64,000 nt of DNA from an uncultured Butyricicoccus sp. (GTDB lineage Bacteria; Bacillota; Clostridia; Oscillospirales; Butyricicoccaceae). Made by a program: the position numbers and the translations under genes. Location: the NCBI GenBank assembly GCA_944384655.1, contig CALWUF010000010.1, positions 1 through 64,000 of the forward strand. The letters are read 5' to 3'. The notes beneath the pieces were generated by a model. It made no database searches. It was not told where the DNA came from and saw only the letters and a program-made list of their open reading frames with translations. Below are positions 34,894 through 44,032 of the stretch, piece by piece (position 1 is the first letter of the stretch; each line of letters starts with the position of its first letter).

Positions 34894-36342
34894 ATGAAAT
34901 TGGGAAAAATCCTCTGCGGTGTAGATATTGCGGAGCAAGCTGCAGATGATGTATGTGAAATCGGAGAACTGAAATATGACTCCCGTCAGGTAAAGCCGGG
35001 TGATGTATTTGTTGCCATCACCGGATTTGAGACCGACGGACATAACTATATTGGCAAGGCCATTGAATTGGGCGCCGCCGTCATTGTGTGTGAGTATATC
35101 CCGGAGGGCGGCATTTCTGTACCATATGTGCGTGTATCGTCATCGCGCCGTGCACTGGCACAGATGGCAGCAAATTATTTTGACCATCCGGCGGACAGTA
35201 TGACCATGATCGGTATCACTGGCACCAATGGCAAAACAACAACAACGTATCTGCTCAAAAACATTCTTGAGGCACAGGGATATAAAGTGGGGTTGATTGG
35301 CACCAATCAAAATATGATCGGTGACGAGGTTCTGGAGACGGAACGCACGACGCCGGAGTCGTTTGAATTACAGCGTTTGTTTGCACAGATGCGGGATGCG
35401 GGCTGTTCACATGTGCTGATGGAAGTTTCCTCCCATTCGCTGGTACTTGACCGTGTATATGGCATCACATTTGCCGTCGGTGCATTTACCAACCTGACAC
35501 AGGATCATCTGGATTTTCACAAGACGATGGAGGCCTATCGCAATGCAAAAGCGTTGTTGTTCCACCAGAGCAAAATTGGTGTGATGAACCGCGATGATGC
35601 ACATGGACGTATCATTCTGGCGGAGCAGGCATGTCCATTCCTCACGTACGGCGAGGAAGACGGTTGTGATCTGCGCGCACAGGATATCGAATTGCATGCA
35701 GACAGCATCCGGTTTACTTGTATGACGCAAGACGAATGTACGCCGGTTTCGCTGGGGATTCCGGGTCAGTTTACGGTTTACAATGCGCTTTGCGCACTGT
35801 CCTGCGCAAAGGCGTTGGGCATCTCGGTGGCGGCAGCAGCGGCAGCGCTGCGCACGGCGCACGGCGTCAAGGGACGTGTTGAAGTCGTGCCGACAAATAC
35901 CGATTATACAGTCCTCATCGATTATGCGCACTCACCGGATGGTGTGGAAAATGTCCTGAAGGCGGCGAGGGGATTCACAAAGGGTCGGTTGATTGGCCTG
36001 TTCGGCTGTGGGGGCGACCGCGACAGCACCAAACGACCGAAAATGGGCGCCATTGCAGCGAATTTGTCCGATTTATGTATTGTCACATCCGATAATCCGC
36101 GCACAGAAAAGCCGGAGGCAATCATTGACGATATCCTTCAGGGTATGAAGGACACTGCCACACCATATGAGGTCATCGTCAACCGTCCAGAGGCAATCTG
36201 GCATGCGTTGGACATTGCACAGCCGGGAGATACCATTGTACTGATGGGCAAGGGGCATGAGACGTATCAGGAAATCAATCATGTCAAGCATCATCTGGAT
36301 GAACGTGAAGTGATTGCAGAATATTTTAAAACAAAAAAGTAA
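34894..36342 (+). CDS. murE: UDP-MurNAc-tripeptide synthetase (meso-DAP adding)
   Basis: 482-aa Mur ligase. The P-loop GTNGKTTTTYLL and the FGCGGDRD block are present. The substrate signature DNPR (SDNPRTEKPE) indicates meso-diaminopimelate rather than lysine as third residue, consistent with DAP-type peptidoglycan. The ATG at 34894 follows GGAGGG; an upstream in-frame Met at 34855 overlaps the PBP gene end. It is in the standard dcw order after the division PBP. Confidence 0.96.
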   Translation: MKLGKILCGVDIAEQAADDVCEIGELKYDSRQVKPGDVFVAITGFETDGHNYIGKAIELGAAVIVCEYIPEGGISVPYVRVSSSRRALAQMAANYFDHPADSMTMIGITGTNGKTTTTYLLKNILEAQGYKVGLIGTNQNMIGDEVLETERTTPESFELQRLFAQMRDAGCSHVLMEVSSHSLVLDRVYGITFAVGAFTNLTQDHLDFHKTMEAYRNAKALLFHQSKIGVMNRDDAHGRIILAEQACPFLTYGEEDGCDLRAQDIELHADSIRFTCMTQDECTPVSLGIPGQFTVYNALCALSCAKALGISVAAAAAALRTAHGVKGRVEVVPTNTDYTVLIDYAHSPDGVENVLKAARGFTKGRLIGLFGCGGDRDSTKRPKMGAIAANLSDLCIVTSDNPRTEKPEAIIDDILQGMKDTATPYEVIVNRPEAIWHALDIAQPGDTIVLMGKGHETYQEINHVKHHLDEREVIAEYFKTKK

Positions 36343-36383
36343 TACTCCGGTGGGGGTAGGAGAACGATAAGAGGAGAAACGAA

Positions 36384-37745
36384 ATGATGAAAACACTTAC
36401 GACTGCGCAGGCTGCCGCATTCGTGGGCGGTGTGGTTGTCGGAGACGGCGAAGCGCGTTTTACAGGAGTATCTACCGATTCGCGATCGATTCCAGAGGGG
36501 AGTTTGTTTATCCCGCTGCGCGGTGAACGCTTCGATGGGCATGATTTCCTGCAAAAAGCGGTCGAAGAACAAGCTGCGGCAGTGATGTCTGAGCGCGATG
36601 TTGACCTTCCGGTTCCAGTGATTCGCGTGGACAATACGCGCCGTGCATTGCTGATGTTAGCCGGCGGATACCGCAATCTGTTTGACATTCCGATTGTGGG
36701 CGTCACGGGTTCCGTTGGCAAGACGACAACCAAGGAAATGACAGCCGCAGTCCTTGCACAAAAGTTCAATACGATGTATACACAGGGAAATTTGAACAAC
36801 GAAATTGGCATGCCATTGACATTGTTCCGCCTGGAAGAAGACACCCAGGCGGCAGTTGTGGAAATGGGCATGTCCAATTTCAAGGAAATTTCCCGCATGA
36901 CCGCACAGGTCAGACCGGATGTCGCAATGATTACCAATATAGGCACAGCGCATATTGAATTTCTTGGTTCGCGCGAAGGCATTCGTGACGCAAAGCTGGA
37001 AATTTTAGAAGGTCTGCGTCCGGGCGGCACGGCGGTACTCAACGGTGATGAGCCGTTGCTCTGGTGCAAAAAAAACTGGTTGGGTGTCAAACAGCTGTAT
37101 TTCGGCATCGATAATCCGGAATGCGATGTGCGTGCAGAGCATATTGTGCTGCATGATGATTGTGTGGAGCTGACCATTGTACATCCTGCCGGACGCTTTG
37201 ACGCGACGCTGAATACAGCAGGCTATCATAACGTATACAATGCGTTGGCGGCGACAGCGGCGGGGCTGTGCCTTGGACTGTCGCATGAGCAAATTGCGGC
37301 GGGTTTGGCTTCTTTCCACGACCTGCATCAGACGATCACGTATGAAGATGGATTTGCTATCATTGACGCGTGTTATAATGCCAGTCCGGATGCTGTTGAA
37401 GCGTCGCTGGATGTGCTCAGGAGTCTGAGCGTCAACGGCAGACGGTTTGCTGTGCTCGGCGGTATGCGTGAATTGGGGCGGTTTTCACAAGTTGAGCATC
37501 GGCGCTGCGGCAAAAAAGCGGCGGCATGTGCGGATTATCTCTATTGCTATGGCGACGGTGCAGAGGATTACTGTGCGGGCGCTGTAGAAGGAGGCATGCC
37601 CCACGAAAACATGCATATCCTGTACTCACATGAAGGTCTGGCCTGTGCGCTGAAACGTGTGGCAAAGCCGGGTGATGCGCTGTTATTCAAGGGCAGCCGC
37701 TATTGGAAGATGGAAAAAGCGCTGGAACTGTTCCGAGAAAAATAA
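36384..37745 (+). CDS. murF: UDP-MurNAc-pentapeptide synthetase (D-Ala-D-Ala adding)
   Basis: 453-aa Mur ligase that attaches D-Ala-D-Ala to the UDP-MurNAc tripeptide. The P-loop GVTGSVGKTTTKE, the GMGMSN-like block (VVEMGMSNF) and the INACYNASPDA-type segment (IDACYNASPD) identify MurF. GAGGAG lies 7 bases before the first ATG. A second ATG follows immediately. Confidence 0.95.
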   Translation: MMKTLTTAQAAAFVGGVVVGDGEARFTGVSTDSRSIPEGSLFIPLRGERFDGHDFLQKAVEEQAAAVMSERDVDLPVPVIRVDNTRRALLMLAGGYRNLFDIPIVGVTGSVGKTTTKEMTAAVLAQKFNTMYTQGNLNNEIGMPLTLFRLEEDTQAAVVEMGMSNFKEISRMTAQVRPDVAMITNIGTAHIEFLGSREGIRDAKLEILEGLRPGGTAVLNGDEPLLWCKKNWLGVKQLYFGIDNPECDVRAEHIVLHDDCVELTIVHPAGRFDATLNTAGYHNVYNALAATAAGLCLGLSHEQIAAGLASFHDLHQTITYEDGFAIIDACYNASPDAVEASLDVLRSLSVNGRRFAVLGGMRELGRFSQVEHRRCGKKAAACADYLYCYGDGAEDYCAGAVEGGMPHENMHILYSHEGLACALKRVAKPGDALLFKGSRYWKMEKALELFREK

Positions 37746-37769
37746 AAAAGAAAGACGGGGATTTTGTAT

Positions 37770-38816
37770 ATGATATTCATGATTGCGGTGTCGGTCATTG
37801 CGTCGTTTCTGATTACAGCGGCAATTGGACCATTTCTCATTGGATACTTACGGAAAATGAATTTTGGACAGAAAATTTTGTCCTATGTGCCGGAACATGC
37901 GGGGAAACAGAATACACCGACGATGGGCGGCTTTATGTTCATCATCAGCATTACCATTGTGACAGTTGCCGTCAATTTGATGCTGGGCAGTGTGAGTGTG
38001 CAGTCGTTTACGGTGCTTGCGCTGTCGCTGTGCTACGGTGTCATTGGCTTCATTGATGACCGCACAAAGATCCGAAAGGCGGAGAATGAAGGACTGACTT
38101 CCGGACAGAAGTTTGCACTTCAGCTCGTGCTGGCATTGGTCTTTTTGACTGTGCTGCACATGGGTGGTTACTTGATGCCCAGCTTGTATCTTCCGTTTAT
38201 CGGTATTTCGCTGAATATCCCATGGCTGATTTACGTCGTCATTGCGGCGTTTATCATGGTCGGCTGCAACAATGCAGTCAATCTGACCGACGGTCTGGAT
38301 GGTCTTGCAGCCGGTGTTACGCTTCCAGTGGCTGTGTATTTCATCGTAATTGGCGCCATTTCCAGTAATGTGCCGGTTGTTGTGTTTGCGTCCGCATTGA
38401 CGGGCGGTTTGGCAGGTTTTTTGATTTTCAATTTCAATCCGGCAAAGGTGTTCATGGGAGATACCGGTTCATTGTTCCTTGGCGGTGCGGTTGCCGGTCT
38501 TGCCTTTGCGTGTGATCAACCGCTCATTCTCGCGCTGGTGGGTCTGATTTACGTCATTGAGACGCTGTCCGACATCATCCAGGTCGGATATTACAAGATG
38601 ACCAAAAAACCGGTGCTGGATGAAAATGGAAATCCTGTGCGCGACGCCAAGGGCAATATCAAGATGGAAGGCAAACGTGTTTTCCGCAAGGCGCCGCTGC
38701 ATCACCATTTCCAACTGTGCGGTTGGAGTGAAAAGAAAATTGTGCTGGTTTTTGCCGGAATTACTGCCTTGATGTGCATTGTGTCATATTTCGGCGTTGC
38801 ACCGCGCTATCTGTAA
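37770..38816 (+). CDS. mraY: Phospho-MurNAc-pentapeptide translocase
   Basis: 348-aa integral membrane enzyme with about ten helices that makes lipid I from UDP-MurNAc-pentapeptide and undecaprenyl phosphate. Catalytic blocks DDRTKI, NLTDGLDGLA and MGDTGSLFLGG are intact, and a HHHF motif appears near the C-terminus. I prefer ATG 37770 (GGGG 9 bases upstream) to the TTG at 37764. In most bacteria murD follows next, but here only 46 bases lead to ftsW. Confidence 0.96.
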   Translation: MIFMIAVSVIASFLITAAIGPFLIGYLRKMNFGQKILSYVPEHAGKQNTPTMGGFMFIISITIVTVAVNLMLGSVSVQSFTVLALSLCYGVIGFIDDRTKIRKAENEGLTSGQKFALQLVLALVFLTVLHMGGYLMPSLYLPFIGISLNIPWLIYVVIAAFIMVGCNNAVNLTDGLDGLAAGVTLPVAVYFIVIGAISSNVPVVVFASALTGGLAGFLIFNFNPAKVFMGDTGSLFLGGAVAGLAFACDQPLILALVGLIYVIETLSDIIQVGYYKMTKKPVLDENGNPVRDAKGNIKMEGKRVFRKAPLHHHFQLCGWSEKKIVLVFAGITALMCIVSYFGVAPRYL

Positions 38817-38862
38817 ACCATCAATGAATTGGAAAAACCATTTGCTGTGACGGGAAACGGAG

Positions 38863-40134
38863 GTGGTCTCTCTGTCTACAGCATCCAATACAAAGCGACG
38901 AGGATTTTTATGGCGCCGCAAATCCCCGCAGAGGGCACAGGCGCGGCCGGATGACCGCAGAAAGCGGCGTGTTCGGCGTTCGCGTGCGCAGATAAGACCC
39001 GTGATGCAGCCGCGCAATGCCTTTCAGGCAGAGCTGCTCAGGCAGTCAAAGAAAAAAATTGATGCACCGCTGCTGCTGATTACAGTGATGCTGCTGGTTG
39101 TCGGTCTGATTGCATTGTTGTCCGCCAGCTATCCAAAGGGGTACTATAACGAAGATACCGGTCCATTTTATTATTTTATCCGCCAGCTCGGTATGGCGGT
39201 GGTGGGACTTGTACTGATGTGGGGGGTCTCCTGCGTCAACTATACCATGTACAAAAAATGGGCATTCCTTTTGTATTTTATCTCTTTGGTCATGCTGATA
39301 CTCGTTCTCACACCGCTCGGCACTTCGCTGAACAATGCTCAGCGTTGGCTGTTTGGATTTCAGCCGTCTGAGATTGCAAAATTGGCCATTATCTTATTGT
39401 TTTCGATGATGGCCAGCACAAGACCGGAGAGTGTCCGCAAGGTAAAAGACCTGCTGATTTATGTCGCACTGATCGGTGTGTACATTCTGTTGTTGACAAG
39501 GCAGCCGCATATGTCCGCGGCAATGATTCTGATTGTCGTCGGTTTTGCCATCTTGTTTGTCGCGGGTATGCATATTTGGTTTCTCATCCCAATCGGCGTC
39601 GGCGGACTTGGCATCGCAGTTGTCGCGTATTTCACACTCAACCATGTACAGGAGCGCATCAATATTTTTCTCAATCCATTTTTGGATGCAAAGGATACCG
39701 GGTATCAGGCGGTACAGTCGCTCATTGCCATTGGTTCAGGCGGCGCGTTTGGATTGGGTCTGGGACAAAGCAGACAAAAATTTTTGTATCTGCCGGAGCC
39801 GATGAATGATTTTATTTTTTCGGTCATCTGTGAGGAATTGGGCTTTGTCGGCGCATCGATGATTTTGGTGCTGTTTGCTTACTTTGTTTACCGCAGTTTC
39901 TCCATTGCCCGCCGCGCGGCGGATCGCTTTGGCTGTCTGCTGGCAACAGGCATTACCATGCAGTTTGCATTTCAGATTCTTCTGAATCTGGCTGTTGTCT
40001 CCGGGCTGTTTCCGGTCACAGGTGCATCGTTGCCATTGTTCAGTTATGGCGGCACGGCGCTTGTCATGCAGTTGGTGGAAATTGGAATTCTGCTCAATAT
40101 TTCCCGAAATATTCCGCCGTCGAAAAAGGAATGA
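38863..40134 (+). CDS. ftsW: Peptidoglycan glycosyltransferase FtsW
   Basis: 423-aa SEDS-family enzyme that polymerises glycan strands at the septum. About ten membrane helices and SEDS marks (QPSEIAKLAIILLFS, LPEPMNDFIFSV and SYGGTALVMQ) are present. A 50-residue Arg-rich N-terminal extension precedes the first helix. The start is problematic: the GTG at 38863 overlaps the only good ribosome site (GGAGGT, 38859-38864). A CTG at 38872 would have ideal spacing, and the first in-frame ATG is at 39004 after a poor site. Confidence 0.93.
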   Translation: MVSLSTASNTKRRGFLWRRKSPQRAQARPDDRRKRRVRRSRAQIRPVMQPRNAFQAELLRQSKKKIDAPLLLITVMLLVVGLIALLSASYPKGYYNEDTGPFYYFIRQLGMAVVGLVLMWGVSCVNYTMYKKWAFLLYFISLVMLILVLTPLGTSLNNAQRWLFGFQPSEIAKLAIILLFSMMASTRPESVRKVKDLLIYVALIGVYILLLTRQPHMSAAMILIVVGFAILFVAGMHIWFLIPIGVGGLGIAVVAYFTLNHVQERINIFLNPFLDAKDTGYQAVQSLIAIGSGGAFGLGLGQSRQKFLYLPEPMNDFIFSVICEELGFVGASMILVLFAYFVYRSFSIARRAADRFGCLLATGITMQFAFQILLNLAVVSGLFPVTGASLPLFSYGGTALVMQLVEIGILLNISRNIPPSKKE

Positions 40135-40170
40135 CGGCAGTTGCATTTGACGAAAAGGGGATCATCCGAT

Positions 40171-41295
40171 ATGAAAGTACTCATTACAGGAGGCGGTACC
40201 GGCGGTCATGTGAATCCCGGTCTCGCGATTGCAAAATATGTCCAGTCGCGCCGTGCAAATGCAGAAGTGCGTTTTGCGGGTACTTCGACAGGAATTGAGT
40301 CGAAACTTGTCCCGCGCGAGGGCTATCAGTTATACACCGTAGATGTGCGCGGACTCAAACGCTCGTTCTCTCCATCCGCAATTGCATATAATATTGCGAC
40401 ATTGCAACAGTCCGTGACTGCGACTTCAAAGGCAAAGAAAATCTTAAAGGAATACCGCCCGGATGTCGTTGTAGGCTGTGGCGGATATGCGAGTTTTCCA
40501 ATGGTTCGCGCTGCACAGCAGATGCACATTCCAACGGTGTTGCTTGAGGTCAACGCCTTTCCGGGCGTTGTGACCAAGGCATGTGCGAAAAAAGCGGATC
40601 GTGTGCTGATTTGCTTTGAACACACGAGAAAACTGTTGGAAAACCGTCCCAATATCCATCTGACCGGTGCGCCGGTGCGCGGGGAGATTATTTTTGTCCG
40701 CCGTGAGGAAGCGCGCCGCAAACTGGGTCTTGCAGATGGTGAAAAACTGCTTGTCTCGTTCTGGGGCAGCATGGGTGCATTGTATATGAACCGTCATATG
40801 GCAGGCTTTATCAAGCTGGAAAGTGAACACGATGCTTTCCGCCATATCCATGCAACGGGTACAGCGGCGTACAAGTGGCTGCCGGACAGCGTGCGTGAGT
40901 TAGGGGTCGATCTGGACAAGCATCCCAATATTGAACTGAGAGAATATATTTACGACATGGCGGATGTCATGGCCGCAGCGGATCTTGTCATCTGCCGTGC
41001 CGGGGCGGCGACATTGGGTGAGTTGTGCGTACTGGGTAAGCCGTCGATTATTGTCCCATCTCCGTATGTTGCAGAAAATCATCAGGAGAAAAATGCACGT
41101 GCATTGGAAAAAGATGGCGCATGTAAAGTCATCACCGAGCCGACATGTACACCGGAAAAGCTGTATACAGCAGTCACGGAACTGCTGGCAGACGATGAAA
41201 AGCTTGCGGAAATGGGACGATGCGCCAAAAAGATGGCGATTGTCGATGCCAGCGAGAAGATTTATCAGCATATTTTGGAGGCTGCCCGCAGATAA
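40171..41295 (+). CDS. murG: UDP-GlcNAc:lipid I N-acetylglucosaminyltransferase
   Basis: 374-aa glycosyltransferase that makes lipid II. The N-terminal GGGTGGHVNPGLAIA and GCGGYASFP blocks and the C-terminal CRAGAATLGEL site, which binds UDP-GlcNAc, are intact. I start at ATG 40171, after AAAGGGG; the earlier in-frame TTG at 40141 is not needed. It follows ftsW by 36 bases. Confidence 0.95.
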   Translation: MKVLITGGGTGGHVNPGLAIAKYVQSRRANAEVRFAGTSTGIESKLVPREGYQLYTVDVRGLKRSFSPSAIAYNIATLQQSVTATSKAKKILKEYRPDVVVGCGGYASFPMVRAAQQMHIPTVLLEVNAFPGVVTKACAKKADRVLICFEHTRKLLENRPNIHLTGAPVRGEIIFVRREEARRKLGLADGEKLLVSFWGSMGALYMNRHMAGFIKLESEHDAFRHIHATGTAAYKWLPDSVRELGVDLDKHPNIELREYIYDMADVMAAADLVICRAGAATLGELCVLGKPSIIVPSPYVAENHQEKNARALEKDGACKVITEPTCTPEKLYTAVTELLADDEKLAEMGRCAKKMAIVDASEKIYQHILEAARR

Positions 41296-41319
41296 CAGGC
41301 AGTTGGATAGGAGGGGAAT

Positions 41320-42420
41320 ATGACACGACAACCGAATCCCCAAAGAAATACAAAACGGCGTGCGCCGTCCAGAAGAAGAAAGCAGGAGAATAGGACCAGG
41401 CAGTCTGTCCGACCGACATCCGTTTCACGCAATTCGGAGCGGGCGCGGCAACAGCGGGCGCGGCGGCGCAGAAAAAATCAGGTTATATTCCGGATGATAT
41501 GCGGGCTTCTGATTTGTGCAGCCATTGTGCTCGCGCCGACGGTGTTTTTCCGTGTGTCACATATCACGGTCACAGGCGATACCCGTTACACCGAACAGGA
41601 ATTGATTGACATCAGCGGTGTACAGGAAGGCGACAATATGTTCTTCCTCGATTTCGACCATATTGCACAGACCTTACAGAAAGAATATCCGTATCTGGAT
41701 ACGGTAAAGCTGCACCGCAAGTTGCCGAGTACACTACAGATTGAAGTTACGGATTGCATTGCGGCGTTGTCAGTACAAGTGGACAACGGATATCTGTTGA
41801 TGGATATGGATGGAAAAGTTCTGGAAAAGACTGACGAGATAGCTGACAACACTGCCGAGGTCATCGGCGCACAAGCCGGTGACCTTGAGGTCGGAAATGT
41901 AGTGGGGGATGAACAGGAAAAACTGCAAACCGTATTGGACCTGATGAACCTGATGACGCAATATGGGATGAATGACAAAGTAGACCGTGTTGATATCGGC
42001 AAGGCCTATGATGTACGCATGCGATTTGACGATCGGTATACAATTTTGTTGGGCAACTTGAGCGAATTGGAACATAAGATTCAATTTTTGCAGGCAATCC
42101 TGAAAGAAACGTCACTTCCGGAGACAGGAATCATTGATCTGACCGATGACAAGGAAGCGCACTATCGTCCGGATGACACCACAAACTCGGTTGAAAACCA
42201 GGACAATGTCGAGGAAAATACAACGGATCCAGCGGAAATTGATCCAGCTCAAACCGATCCGGCGCAAACCGATCCATCTGAAATCGATCCGGCAGAAAGC
42301 GGTACGGATGGATCTGCTGACCAGGTATCTGGCGATGCAGACCAGTCCTCCGACCAGGAAGAGGAGACCGATGTCGGCGCACAGGACGGGGATAACAGCG
42401 GAGAGAATGCTGATGCATAG
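41320..42420 (+). CDS. ftsQ: Cell division protein FtsQ/DivIB
   Basis: 366-aa bitopic divisome protein. An Arg-rich cytoplasmic N-terminus of about 55 residues precedes one membrane helix (about 58-76). The POTRA domain follows (FRVSHITVTGDTRYTEQEL), then a beta domain, and the protein ends in a 90-residue acidic tail with repeated DPAQT/DPAEI units. It stabilises FtsL-DivIC and recruits the synthases. GGAGGGG lies before the ATG. The acidic tail has no counterpart in standard DivIB. Confidence 0.88.
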   Translation: MTRQPNPQRNTKRRAPSRRRKQENRTRQSVRPTSVSRNSERARQQRARRRRKNQVIFRMICGLLICAAIVLAPTVFFRVSHITVTGDTRYTEQELIDISGVQEGDNMFFLDFDHIAQTLQKEYPYLDTVKLHRKLPSTLQIEVTDCIAALSVQVDNGYLLMDMDGKVLEKTDEIADNTAEVIGAQAGDLEVGNVVGDEQEKLQTVLDLMNLMTQYGMNDKVDRVDIGKAYDVRMRFDDRYTILLGNLSELEHKIQFLQAILKETSLPETGIIDLTDDKEAHYRPDDTTNSVENQDNVEENTTDPAEIDPAQTDPAQTDPSEIDPAESGTDGSADQVSGDADQSSDQEEETDVGAQDGDNSGENADA

Positions 42421-42558
42421 ACCGCAGGGCTGATATTTCATGGAAATATTTTCCTTGCATGGACTTACATATCATCTATTTTACTGATTGCCATGCCTCG
42501 GCGCACAGCAAATTCCGCAAAATCCAGAAGTTTTTTTGAGCGAATGTGCCATCTTATC

Positions 42559-42587
42559 TTGCAAAAGTGGCGGGAAAGAGGTAGAAT
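42559..42587 (+). promoter_or_regulatory. ftsZ promoter
   Basis: TTGCAA (42559-42564), 17-base spacer, TAGAAT (42582-42587), in the 265-base gap between ftsQ and ftsZ. A short AT-rich hairpin (42433-42449) earlier in the gap may stop ftsQ transcripts weakly. No ftsA is present. Confidence 0.7.
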
Positions 42588-42685
42588 GAAGAAAATAGGA
42601 TTATGGGCTTCTACTCGGTGGTGCGACGCTCATTTGAATTGGAAAATGAAAATTACTTCATATAACACAACGGAGGAGATCAAAC

Positions 42686-43912
42686 ATGGGTTTCGAGTTT
42701 GAAATGGATTATGAGACCATTGTCAACATTAAAGTTATCGGTGTTGGCGGCGGCGGAAACAACGCAGTAAACCGCATGGTTACCAGCGGCTTGCAGGGTG
42801 TTGAGTTTATCGCGATAAATACGGACAAGCAGGCGCTCAATCGTTCCGAGGCTTCCGTCAAGATTCAGATCGGCGCCAAATTGACCAAGGGTCAGGGCGC
42901 GGGTTCCAGACCGGAGACCGGTCGTAAGGCTGCCGAGGAGAGCCGTGAGGATATTGCCAAGGCGCTCGAAGGCGCACATATGGTATTTATTACAGCCGGT
43001 ATGGGCGGCGGCACAGGTACAGGCGGTGCGCCGATTGTTGCACAGGTTGCACGTGAAATGGGTATTTTGACCGTCGGCGTTGTCACCAGACCGTTCGGCT
43101 TCGAAGGTAAAAAGCGCATGGAGCAGGCCAATCAGGGCATTGAAAACCTCAAGGAAAATGTTGACTCCCTGATTGTCATCCCGAACGAACGCCTGAAGTA
43201 CGTCTCCGAGCAGAAGATCAGTTTTAAGAATGCATTTGAAATTGCTGACAACGTGCTGCGTCAGGCAGTTGCTTCGATCTCCGAACTGATTACCGTTCCG
43301 GGTCTGATCAATCTGGACTTTGCGGATGTCACTTCTGTTATGAAGGGTGCAGGCTACGCGCATATGGGCGTGGGCGCTGCTGCCGGCAAGGACAAGGCGG
43401 AGGAAGCGGCAAAGAAGGCAATCCAGTCCCCGTTGCTCGAGACTTCCATCAACGGTGCACATGGTGTCATCCTGTCCATCATTGGATCCTCTGATATCGG
43501 TCTGGATGAAATCGAGCGTGCGGCGAGCATGGTTCAGGCTGCGGCACATCCGGATTCACACATCATCTTTGGTGCGTCCATCGACGACGATATCGACGAC
43601 GATATCCGTGTTGTTGTCATTGCGACCGGCTTCGACGTGCCTCCGGCTGCCAATCAGGACGCGGCGTCTTCCATTTTCTCCAATGCAAAGATGGCGGCTT
43701 CTACATTCTCTGCACCCGCACAGACATTTACTGCCCCGGCACAAAACTTCACTGCTCCGGCACAGCCCTTCACTGCCCCGGCACAGACATTCACTGCACC
43801 GGCGGCGCCAACTCCGCAGCCGTCCCAGGCTGAGGCGAGTGTCGCTGATGGAAATCCGGTGGAAGCGGATGATCCGTTTGCCGATATCATGAAGATTTTC
43901 AGCAGCAAGTAA
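42686..43912 (+). CDS. ftsZ: Cell division GTPase FtsZ
   Basis: 408-aa tubulin homologue that forms the cytokinetic ring. The tubulin signature GGGTGTG and the T7 loop NLDFADV are intact in residues 10-320. The C-terminal linker carries about five 7-residue units of the type TFTAPAQ encoded by a 21-bp tandem repeat. The tail is [14 protein letters not shown] instead of the usual IPxFLR-type peptide that docks FtsA, SepF and ZipA. GGAGGAG lies before the ATG. Own promoter and terminator allow separate dosage from the wall genes. Confidence 0.97.
   Translation: MGFEFEMDYETIVNIKVIGVGGGGNNAVNRMVTSGLQGVEFIAINTDKQALNRSEASVKIQIGAKLTKGQGAGSRPETGRKAAEESREDIAKALEGAHMVFITAGMGGGTGTGGAPIVAQVAREMGILTVGVVTRPFGFEGKKRMEQANQGIENLKENVDSLIVIPNERLKYVSEQKISFKNAFEIADNVLRQAVASISELITVPGLINLDFADVTSVMKGAGYAHMGVGAAAGKDKAEEAAKKAIQSPLLETSINGAHGVILSIIGSSDIGLDEIERAASMVQAAAHPDSHIIFGASIDDDIDDDIRVVVIATGFDVPPAANQDAASSIFSNAKMAASTFSAPAQTFTAPAQNFTAPAQPFTAPAQTFTAPAAPTPQPSQAEASVADGNPVEADDPFADIMKIFSSK
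43703..43804 (+). repeat. 21-bp tandem repeat in the ftsZ linker
   Basis: About five in-frame 21-bp units coding for (T/N/P)F(T/S)APAQ, with silent changes between copies. Copy number could vary between strains. Confidence 0.8.
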
Positions 43913-43967
43913 TTTTGCCGTGCGGTTCGAGCCTTTTCGAATCGATACAGCAAAATAAAGGCAAATG

Positions 43968-43995
43968 GCCCTTCTTCTTCGGAGGAAGGGCTTTT
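43968..43995 (+). terminator. ftsZ terminator
   Basis: 10-bp stem (43968-43977 with 43982-43991, one G-U pair) and a short T-run. Confidence 0.8.
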
Positions 43996-44032
43996 CATCG
44001 GGAAGAAATTATGTAATTGGGAGGTGTATGCG

